Positions 1 to 5,016 of a stretch of DNA of 5,016 nt are shown piece after piece. Origin of the DNA: Desulfobacterales bacterium (GTDB taxonomy: Bacteria; Desulfobacterota; DSM-4660; Desulfatiglandales; Desulfatiglandaceae); assembly GCA_021107495.1 (NCBI GenBank), contig JAIOSR010000254.1, positions 1 through 5,016 on the forward strand, read 5' to 3'. The translations under genes were made by a program, and so were the position numbers. Below the pieces are notes generated by a model. The model saw only the letters and a list, made by a program, of their open reading frames with translations, searched no databases and was not told where the DNA came from. The first letter of the stretch is position 1. Each line of letters opens with the position of its first letter.

Positions 1-158
1 TCTTTCCTTCCCCACCGCTTTCCGGTCCCCCACCCCAAATGCCAACGCAATTTCGATAACACCCTTGTTTTGTGTTGGAGCATCTTTTACATTTTTGCCC
101 CGGTTGGGTTTTGAAGGGCCTTTATCCCCTTTATGGAATCTTTTAAATTAGGGCCCTT

Positions 159-180
159 TATATTGCTAATTAGTAATATA
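159..180. promoter_or_regulatory. 22-bp near-perfect palindrome, possible operator
   Basis: The arms TATATT and AATATA flank a perfect central CTAATTAG. Only one symmetric pair is mismatched (G165 against T174). It lies about 115 bp upstream of the first ribosome-binding site of the cluster and in the most AT-rich part of the window, and contains TAATAT (174-179), which could serve as a -10 box. A dimeric repressor or activator site is the natural reading, but no family was recognised and AT-rich sequence produces palindromes easily. What is seen is only the symmetry; the regulatory role is inferred. Confidence 0.35.
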
Positions 181-278
181 TCTCGTGATCGTCGGCATGT
201 CAAGGGGCGGGCGCGGTTTTTTCCGTGAATCGCGGGCACACAGGTATTGATATTCCTGGCCGAATGGCATAGCGTAAT

Positions 279-285
279 AAGGAGG
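279..285 (+). promoter_or_regulatory. Strong Shine-Dalgarno AAGGAGG ahead of a minicistron
   Basis: AAGGAGG is a near-consensus ribosome-binding site with 8 nt to the ATG at 294. That ATG opens a six-codon frame rather than the large gene. The distance from this site to the large gene's ATG at 311 is 25 nt, too far for direct use. The site therefore either loads ribosomes on the minicistron for coupling or acts as a standby site. Confidence 0.6.
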
Positions 286-293
286 ACGATATT

Positions 294-314
294 ATGAGGG
301 AGGCGAAAACATGA
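294..314 (+). CDS. Putative six-codon leader peptide (MREAKT)
   Basis: The frame ATG-AGG-GAG-GCG-AAA-ACA-TGA follows the strong AAGGAGG at 279-285 with good spacing. Its TGA (312-314) overlaps the ATG (311-313) of the large membrane protein gene in the classic ATGA arrangement for translational coupling. The peptide has no recognisable regulatory codon run such as repeated His, Trp or Arg, so classical attenuation is not suggested. It may simply be a device that raises initiation at 311, or a chance frame. Existence as a translated peptide is inferred from signals only. Confidence 0.3.
   Translation: MREAKT
298..303 (+). promoter_or_regulatory. Shine-Dalgarno GGGAGG for the large membrane protein
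   Basis: GGGAGG lies 7 nt before the ATG at 311 and supports that start. It sits inside the six-codon frame at 294-314, so translation of that frame would pass over the site and could open it. Confidence 0.65.
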
Positions 315-3253
315 AGATTCGAGCTATTCTTTTTATCCCGATTTTCCTTTTGATAGCGGTTGCAGCATGGGCCTCCACGGCCCCGGATACGGAGACCATT
401 CCATCGTCTCTTGAAGAGTGGAAGCCATGGGTCCTTCACGGTAAGGAGGATCACTTTTGTCCCACGCCTTACAATAAAGGACATATTTTCAGGTGCACCT
501 GGCCCTCACGTTTAGAGCTGGACCTTGCCAAAAGGGGAGGGCGGTTCACCCAGCAATGGCTCGTTTTCAAAAAAGGCCGGGTCCCCCTGCCCGGCAGCAG
601 GGGAATGTGGCCCCAGGATGTAAAGGTAGACGGGAAGTCAGTCCCGATACTGGTAAAGGAAAACTTGCCATGCGTTCACATGACGCCGGGAGAGCACACC
701 CTGAAAGGTTTTTTTGTGTGGAGCGAAATGCCGGAGATGATCCGTGTGCCTGAGGCGAGTGGCCTGGTCAGCCTGACATTAAATCAAAAAGCCGTGGACT
801 TTCCCTTGTTAGACGACAAGGGCCGTTTGTGGCTTCAAAAGCAAAGAGAGGTTCGGACTAAGGAAGAACGTGTGGAGGTTCGAATCTATCGATTACTGAA
901 TGATAAAATACCCATGCAGGTCACAAACCTTTTGAAAATCGATGTTTCCGGCCAGGCAAGGGAAATCACGTTAGGCGGGGTGCTCTTGAAGGGTTTTGTC
1001 CCTATGAACATCAATAGTCCCCTTCCTTCCAGGCTAGGCCCGCAAGGCGAGTTAATGATTCAGGCCCGGCCCGGCCGCTGGGAGATCCGTATTTTGACCC
1101 GGTCGGATGGACCGTTATACAAGATAGGACCTGTGAAGACGTTTTTTGGACAGGAGATATGGGCCTTCCAGTCCCAGAATCAATTGCGCATGGTAAAGAT
1201 ACAGGGAGTTCCCTCCGTTGATCCCAAGCAGACGGACAGCCCACTTAAATGGAAAAGATTTGCCACCTTTATTATCAAGGACGGAGATCAAATGGAGTTC
1301 AAGGAAATCCGTCGGGGGGACCCTGACCCTGCCCCGGATCAGCTCCATTTGAAAAGGACTTGGTGGCTTGATTTTGACGGGAAAGGGCTCACCGTTCGGG
1401 ACCGGATAAATGGAACCATGAGCCGGAATTGGTACTTAGCCATGAACCGGCCGGGCGTGTTGGGACGGGTGTCCGTGGACGGCACGGACCAGCTCATCAC
1501 GGCCCAGGGAAAGGACAAAAAGCCGGGCGTGGAATTACGCAGGGGCCGGTTCGATCTTGTGGCCGAGTCCAGGTTCGAGGCATCTACGGGGACAATCCCC
1601 GCAGTAGGATGGGATCATGATTTCAAGTCCGTATCCGGTTTCCTGAACCTGCCGCCCGGGTGGCGTCTTCTCACGTCCTCGGGAGTGGACGTGATGCCCG
1701 GCACGTGGTTTGAGCGCTGGACACTGCTGGACCTGTTCATAGTCCTTATCATATCCCTGGCCGTGTTCAAACTCTGGAACTGGCGCTGGGGTGTGCTGGC
1801 CCTTGTGACTATAGGGCTTATCTATCATGAACCGGGCTCGCCGCGGCTTGTGTGGCTCCATCTGTTGGCCGAGACCGCACTCCTGAGGTTCCTGCCCGAT
1901 GGGTGGGTCAAAAAACTCGTCCGCTTCTGGCGCTTGGGTTCTATTGTCACCTTGCTTGTAATGGCCATTCCCTTTATGGTTCAACAGGTCAGATGGGGAG
2001 TCTATCCCCAGTTGGAGAAACACGGGACTGTCTCTCCTTATTCAGGCCAAAAGGCCCTGGATGCGGGAGTTCGGGTGCATAAAGATGAGCAAAAGCGCGC
2101 TCTCATGAAAGGAAAAAAGGCCCCTTCAGGTATCAGGTCTTATGCCCGGTCACGGGTGATGCAGGATAAACTTGACTATTCACAAAGGCAGGCCGTCCTG
2201 GTTCAGGACCCCAATGCCTTGATACAGACAGGTCCCGGATTGCCTAACTGGACATGGCGATCCTATAACATGAAGTGGAACGGCCCAGTGGACCGGGTCC
2301 AGCAGGTTCGCCTCTGGCTGTTTTCGCCGGCTGTGAATCTCGTTTTTTCCCTTGTGGGTGTTGTTCTTCTGGCCCTATTGATATTTGTCCTCATGGATTT
2401 CCGTGAATGGAAATTGAATGCGGGGAATTTTCATCTAATATCCATTGTCCTTTGCGTGCTGCTTTTTCCGGGGTTGTCTTCTGGAGAAACCAAAAATGAT
2501 GAATATCCTCCGAAAGAGCTTCTGCAACAACTTGGGGAGCGGCTCCTTGAAAAGCCGGACTGTCTGCCGAACTGTGCGGACAGCCCTCAAATGGAACTGA
2601 CCGTAGATTCTGAAAGCCTGCGTATCCTTTTTCGGGTCCACGCCGCAATGGAGACCGCCATTCCTCTGCCCGGTTCCTCAAAGTCCTGGCGACCCAAACA
2701 GGTACTCGTGGATTCGCGGCCTGCAACAGGCCTTTTTAGGGACAAGGAGGGTCTGTTATGGGTCCTTGTGCCCGAAGGTATACACACGGTTACACTTATG
2801 GGCGTTACGCCGCCTGAAACTACTTTTCAGATCCCGCTGCCGTTAAAGCCGCGCAAAGGGACTATCCAAAGCGAAGGATGGGACGTGCAGGGCGTGGATA
2901 AGGATGGCCGTGTACAGACAAGTATAAAGCTGACACGGCAAAAGGAAAATGATCATAAGCTGCCGATCAGGACGGCAATGACGCTTTCCCCTTTTCTACA
3001 TATTGAGAGGGTTATATCCCTTGGGCTGGACTGGCAGGTTCGGACCACGGTCAGGAGGGTGACACGGTTGGGTACACCCATTGTTGTTTCGGTTCCACTG
3101 ATTGCAGGGGAATCGGTTACTACCTCTGGGATTAGAGTTGAAGATGGAAACGCACTTATCCACATGGATTCAGGTGCAAGAGAAACAAAATGGATTTCTA
3201 CACTGAAACAAAGCAGGGTCATTCGGCTTCAGGCGGCCCGTAAAGTTCCCTAG
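311..3253 (+). CDS. Large exported/membrane protein of unknown function, portion before an in-frame amber stop
   Basis: I do not recognise a named family. Residues 1-21 form a Sec signal peptide (K2 and R4, hydrophobic core about 5-18, likely cut A19-W20-A21|S22). Residues 22 to about 468 are beta-rich with few charged helices, probably periplasmic, with C50, C62 and C121. Membrane segments follow at about 471-488, 491-507, 512-529 and 542-560, then a polar loop 561-668 and another segment at 672-696. Residues 706-724 form a second signal-like hydrophobic stretch, followed by a second beta-rich region with C751 and C755. This second part mirrors the first with an offset of about 701 residues (C50/C751; VPLPGS 91-96/IPLPGS 784-789; H129/H825). 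The start at 311 is supported by GGGAGG and the signal peptide. The frame ends at TAG 3251-3253 in mid-domain and stays open beyond it, so this is very probably the N-terminal 72% of a 1364-residue protein. The large size, lack of catalytic motifs and exported beta domains suggest a structural or envelope role, which is inference. Confidence 0.8.
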   Translation: MKIRAILFIPIFLLIAVAAWASTAPDTETIPSSLEEWKPWVLHGKEDHFCPTPYNKGHIFRCTWPSRLELDLAKRGGRFTQQWLVFKKGRVPLPGSRGMWPQDVKVDGKSVPILVKENLPCVHMTPGEHTLKGFFVWSEMPEMIRVPEASGLVSLTLNQKAVDFPLLDDKGRLWLQKQREVRTKEERVEVRIYRLLNDKIPMQVTNLLKIDVSGQAREITLGGVLLKGFVPMNINSPLPSRLGPQGELMIQARPGRWEIRILTRSDGPLYKIGPVKTFFGQEIWAFQSQNQLRMVKIQGVPSVDPKQTDSPLKWKRFATFIIKDGDQMEFKEIRRGDPDPAPDQLHLKRTWWLDFDGKGLTVRDRINGTMSRNWYLAMNRPGVLGRVSVDGTDQLITAQGKDKKPGVELRRGRFDLVAESRFEASTGTIPAVGWDHDFKSVSGFLNLPPGWRLLTSSGVDVMPGTWFERWTLLDLFIVLIISLAVFKLWNWRWGVLALVTIGLIYHEPGSPRLVWLHLLAETALLRFLPDGWVKKLVRFWRLGSIVTLLVMAIPFMVQQVRWGVYPQLEKHGTVSPYSGQKALDAGVRVHKDEQKRALMKGKKAPSGIRSYARSRVMQDKLDYSQRQAVLVQDPNALIQTGPGLPNWTWRSYNMKWNGPVDRVQQVRLWLFSPAVNLVFSLVGVVLLALLIFVLMDFREWKLNAGNFHLISIVLCVLLFPGLSSGETKNDEYPPKELLQQLGERLLEKPDCLPNCADSPQMELTVDSESLRILFRVHAAMETAIPLPGSSKSWRPKQVLVDSRPATGLFRDKEGLLWVLVPEGIHTVTLMGVTPPETTFQIPLPLKPRKGTIQSEGWDVQGVDKDGRVQTSIKLTRQKENDHKLPIRTAMTLSPFLHIERVISLGLDWQVRTTVRRVTRLGTPIVVSVPLIAGESVTTSGIRVEDGNALIHMDSGARETKWISTLKQSRVIRLQAARKVP
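407..2398 (+). repeat. First copy of a two-fold protein-level duplication
   Basis: Residues about 33-696 of the large protein. Order of elements: a Glu/Trp-rich stretch ending in C50, VPLPGS (91-96), PGEHT (126-130), KGR (170-172), KIP (199-201), EIW (282-284), the segment LPPGWRLLTSSG (447-458), then five membrane segments, with GLPNW (643-647) before the last. Each element has a counterpart in the same order in the second copy. The similarity is at protein level only and looks ancient. Confidence 0.65.
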
Positions 3254-4267
3254 ACAGAGACATGGATGTTGAATGCTAGCCCCATATTGCATTTTGATCT
3301 TTCAGGTATTGCAGTGATCCACCACCAGGATCATGAAGGGCTCTTTCGACCACAGTTGCAACCCTGGCCCGGTGAGAGTATTACTATTGATGTTTCCCGG
3401 CCAAAGGCAATGGCCGGACAGACGGTTACCATTGATGAAGCTAAGTTGACATTTACGCCGGGCCGGCGGTTTAAAAAGGCGGCCCTTTCACTTAGAATGC
3501 GCAGCAGCCAGGGGGGACAGCATAAAATAACCTTACCGGAAGGGGCGGAACTTCAACTCGTAAAGATAATGGGAAAGGGCCAGCCTATTAAGGCCTCAGG
3601 CCGGGAAGTGATCGTTCCACTCCGGCCGGGAAGCCAGACCGTTGATGTGGAATGGCACCGGAGTTCGGAATCTTCCTTGTTAACAAGGGTCCCCCAAGTC
3701 GATATCGGCAGGGAGGCAGTGAATGCCAATGTGATTTTTCAGATGCCGAGAAACCGCTGGATCCTCATGACCGCGGGTCCCCCTCTTGGTCCTGCCGTCC
3801 TGTTCTGGAGCTATTTTGTTGTCATCATTTTAGGGGCACTCGGATTGGGCAGGGTGCCCTGGACCCCGCTAAAGACTCGTCACTGGCTTTTGTTAGGTCT
3901 GGGACTTACCCAGGTACACCCGTTAGTGGCCATTATGATTGTGGGCTGGTTGTTAGGCCTGGGCCTGCGTCAAAAACATACTTCTCAAGGAGGCTGGTTT
4001 GCTTTCAATATAACCCAGGTCCTTCTTGTGGTCTGGACCATCGCAGCCCTGGTCGGTCTTTACTTTGCGGTTCAAAAAGGTCTTCTGGGTATTCCGAACA
4101 TGCAAATATCCGGAAACGGTTCATCCGACTTCTGGCTGAAATGGACACAGGACCGGATCGGGACTGCCATGCCCGAGCCCTGGGTTCTGTCGTTGCCGCT
4201 TTTTGTCTACCGGCTGCTTATGCTCTTCTGGGCACTGTGGCTTGCCCATTCCCTGCTGAAATGGCTT
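2510..4267 (+). repeat. Second copy of the duplication, spanning the TAG
   Basis: Residues about 734-1319 of the read-through product. Counterparts in order are C751, IPLPGS (784-789), PEGIHT (821-826), DGR (865-867), KLP (883-885), ETW (983-985, just after the TAG), RNRWILMTAG (1147-1156) and five membrane segments, with GIPN (1260-1263) before the last. The register at both ends is about 701 residues, with gaps between. This copy is only complete if the amber codon at 3251-3253 is ignored. Confidence 0.65.
3251..3253 (+). other. In-frame amber codon interrupting one ancestral protein
   Basis: The frame beginning at 311 meets TAG here, and the same frame then stays open for 383 further codons to TGA at 4403-4405. 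Residues just after TAG (T982-E983-T984-W985-M986-L987) align with residues 281-286 (QEIWAF) of the first internal copy at the duplication's own offset of 701, placing the amber codon opposite G280. Continuity across the stop is therefore shown by internal homology as well as by frame. TAG could come from CAG, TGG, AAG, GAG, TTG, TCG, TAC or TAT by one change. Nonsense mutation, base-call error, readthrough and pyrrolysine insertion all remain possible; no pyl gene is in the window. Confidence 0.8.
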
Positions 4268-4405
4268 CGATGGGGGTGGCATTGTTTTAGTGAAGGGGGC
4301 ATATGGAAAAAAATTATTTCAAAAAAAGGCAGGATGGATAAGGAGGCAATTACCCCGCCCCCGCTTCCGTCTGAAAAAGGGAATTCAAATGAAGACATAT
4401 CTTGA
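3266..4405 (+). CDS. C-terminal portion of the large membrane protein after the amber stop
   Basis: As an independent gene this would start at ATG 3266, but no Shine-Dalgarno precedes it and the protein has no signal peptide, although it begins with what should be an exported beta region. It is in the same frame as the gene ending at 3253 and equals residues 986-1364 of the read-through product. Residues 1-165 are beta-rich and continue the second copy (RSSQGGQH at 79-86, LPEGAELQ at 90-97). Membrane segments follow at about 174-194, two short ones within 205-234 around a His-Pro (H218-P219), then about 248-270 and 306-334. The tail from 335 is polar and lysine-rich (KKIISKKGR), consistent with a cytoplasmic end. 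The membrane part parallels the five segments of the first half, including GLPN (643-646) against GIPN (275-278) before the last segment. The 3' end overlaps the DUF89 gene by 17 bp. It is best treated as part of the upstream gene rather than as a separate one; the function is unknown. Confidence 0.7.
   Translation: MLNASPILHFDLSGIAVIHHQDHEGLFRPQLQPWPGESITIDVSRPKAMAGQTVTIDEAKLTFTPGRRFKKAALSLRMRSSQGGQHKITLPEGAELQLVKIMGKGQPIKASGREVIVPLRPGSQTVDVEWHRSSESSLLTRVPQVDIGREAVNANVIFQMPRNRWILMTAGPPLGPAVLFWSYFVVIILGALGLGRVPWTPLKTRHWLLLGLGLTQVHPLVAIMIVGWLLGLGLRQKHTSQGGWFAFNITQVLLVVWTIAALVGLYFAVQKGLLGIPNMQISGNGSSDFWLKWTQDRIGTAMPEPWVLSLPLFVYRLLMLFWALWLAHSLLKWLRWGWHCFSEGGIWKKIISKKGRMDKEAITPPPLPSEKGNSNEDIS
4377..4382 (+). 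promoter_or_regulatory. Shine-Dalgarno AAGGGA for the DUF89 gene
   Basis: AAGGGA lies inside the end of the preceding gene, 6 nt before the ATG at 4389. It fixes the DUF89 start, which also agrees with the family's usual N-terminus. Its placement inside the upstream coding region implies coupled translation. Confidence 0.55.
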
Positions 4406-5016
4406 GTGCCTTCCGTGTTTTTTGAATCAGGCACTGCGTGCAGGTCGAATCGCAACGAATGATGAAAAGAAAATAAAGAGACTTTTGGATGAAGTGGGAA
4501 TGATGTTAAAGGATATTCCCCTTGAGAGCACACCGCCTGCAAGTGGAAAGATGATTTACAAAAAAGTGAGCGAAATTTCCGGGGTCCCTGATCCGTACAA
4601 AGAGATTAAGGAGGAAAGTACGGAAAAGTGCCTTTCATTGTATCCCTCTTTAAAAACGCTGGTTGAAAAATCAATTGATAAGCTCCTCACCGCAATAAGA
4701 ATTGCCATTGCCGGGAACGTGATAGACTTTGGCGCAAACAGGGAGTTTGATATAGAGGAGGAGATAGATGCAGCGCTTACCAGGGATTTTGCCATATTCG
4801 ACTATATCGAATTCAAAGACCGTTTAAATGAAGCGGATGAAATACTGTTTATCGGCGATAATGCCGGGGAATGCGTCTTTGACAGGATCCTTATAGAGAC
4901 GATGAAAAAGCCCGTAATATATGTGGTAAGGGGTGTGCCGGTCATAAATGATGCTACTTACGAGGACGCAGTTCAGGCGGGCATTCATAAGGTCGCTGAC
5001 ATATTGTCATCAGGCA
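4389..5016 (+). CDS. DUF89 / ARMT1-like domain protein, N-terminal 209 residues (runs off right edge)
   Basis: This is the N-terminal part of a DUF89 protein of the short prokaryotic type (AF1104-like), a family of metal-dependent phosphatases implicated in clearing damaged or unwanted phospho-metabolites in the cytoplasm. Visible hallmarks are the opening MKTYLECLPCFLNQAL with C7 and C10 (CxxC), GNVID at 109-113, the metal-site motif GDNAGE at 156-161, and RGVPVINDAT at 181-190. No signal peptide or membrane segment is present. Family members are usually about 280-300 residues, so roughly the last 70-90, including the expected KGQGN(Y/F)E-type motif, lie beyond 5016. The ATG at 4389 is chosen from the Shine-Dalgarno and the conserved N-terminus. 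It overlaps the preceding gene by 17 bp, implying the same transcript. Codon use is AT-richer than upstream: 11 of 23 Ile codons are ATA. The physiological substrate cannot be read from the sequence. Confidence 0.9.
   Translation, partial: MKTYLECLPCFLNQALRAGRIATNDEKKIKRLLDEVGMMLKDIPLESTPPASGKMIYKKVSEISGVPDPYKEIKEESTEKCLSLYPSLKTLVEKSIDKLLTAIRIAIAGNVIDFGANREFDIEEEIDAALTRDFAIFDYIEFKDRLNEADEILFIGDNAGECVFDRILIETMKKPVIYVVRGVPVINDATYEDAVQAGIHKVADILSSG

Larger units (their letters stand above)
1..293. other. Upstream intergenic region without a convincing gene
   Basis: No reading frame here has a start, a ribosome site and protein-like content together. The first 150 bases are open in two plus-strand frames and two minus-strand frames, so an edge fragment of a neighbouring gene cannot be excluded. 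The best minus-strand candidate begins at an ATG at 83-81 and runs off the left edge, but it has no clear Shine-Dalgarno. The heptamer CCTTTAT occurs three times (119-125, 128-134, 155-161), and the stretch from about 141 to 181 is AT-rich. I found no sigma-70 promoter with acceptable -35 and -10 boxes at proper spacing and no convincing rho-independent terminator. The promoter of the downstream cluster presumably lies here. Confidence 0.5.

Noticed and set aside
206..232. G-rich stretch followed by TTTTTT, considered as a terminator
   Set aside because: There is no stable stem directly before the T run. The CGCG pairs on each side leave a long, poorly paired loop.
197..250. 17-codon plus-strand frame in the leader region
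   Set aside because: It has no Shine-Dalgarno before the ATG and an arginine/glycine-rich product without features.
200..484. 94-codon minus-strand open frame covering the start of the large gene
   Set aside because: It overlaps the signal peptide region and the strong ribosome sites of the plus-strand gene, and has no domain or good initiation site.
1535..2023. 162-codon open frame on the minus strand
   Set aside because: It is antisense to the membrane segments of the large protein, with a His/Pro/Gln-rich composition typical of antisense frames and no start signals.
3266..3268. ATG 3266 as the true start of an independent second gene
   Set aside because: It has no ribosome-binding site and no signal peptide, shares the frame of the upstream gene, and the internal homology begins before this ATG (E983-T984-W985). 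All of this points to continuation across the TAG.
3315..3333. Small hairpin (TGATCC, 7-nt loop, GGATCA) about 60 nt after the TAG, considered as a PYLIS-like element or readthrough signal
   Set aside because: The six-pair stem is short and distant from the TAG, and PYLIS-type structures are described directly after the codon and are not generally required in bacteria. It is likely chance within coding sequence.
3652..4290. 212-codon open frame on the plus strand in another frame
   Set aside because: It lies wholly inside the membrane protein coding region, has no ribosome site, and its translation is rich in Arg, Pro, Ser and Gly without any domain. It is a shadow of the true frame.
4340..4346. 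Perfect AAGGAGG inside the end of the membrane protein gene
   Set aside because: No ATG, GTG or TTG lies within usable distance, and the DUF89 ATG is about 42 nt away and has its own site. At most it is a standby site.

Overview
The window looks like ordinary bacterial chromosome carrying one left-to-right gene cluster. Sec-type signal peptides, large beta-rich exported domains and multi-pass membrane segments suggest a Gram-negative cell envelope. The style of the proteins, together with a DUF89 gene, would fit a Desulfobacterota-like anaerobe. That placement is a weak inference, because no rRNA, tRNA or diagnostic marker is present.

Layout: positions 1-293 hold no convincing gene, only an AT-rich stretch with a 22-bp near-palindrome (159-180). 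A strong Shine-Dalgarno then precedes a possible six-codon leader (294-314), whose TGA overlaps the ATG of a very large membrane protein gene. That gene is annotated in two pieces, 311-3253 (980 aa) and 3266-4405 (379 aa). The pieces share one reading frame and are separated by a single in-frame amber codon, TAG at 3251-3253. Read through, they make one 1364-residue protein. From 4389 a DUF89/ARMT1-like gene overlaps the previous gene by 17 bp and runs off the right edge.

The main result is that the 1364-residue product is a two-fold internal duplication with a register of about 701 residues. Each half has a signal-like hydrophobic segment, a cysteine-containing exported beta-rich region and about five membrane segments. 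The second copy runs straight across the TAG: residues after the stop (E983-T984-W985 onward) align with the first copy (E282-I283-W284 onward). The sequence itself therefore says that the TAG interrupts one ancestral protein. The cause cannot be decided here: nonsense mutation (pseudogene), sequencing error, stop-codon readthrough, or amber recoding such as pyrrolysine.

The tight spacing implies that the membrane protein and the DUF89 protein are co-transcribed and probably translationally coupled. I do not recognise a characterised function for the membrane protein. DUF89 proteins are metal-dependent phosphatases implicated in removing damaged phospho-metabolites. No functional link between the two is demonstrated.
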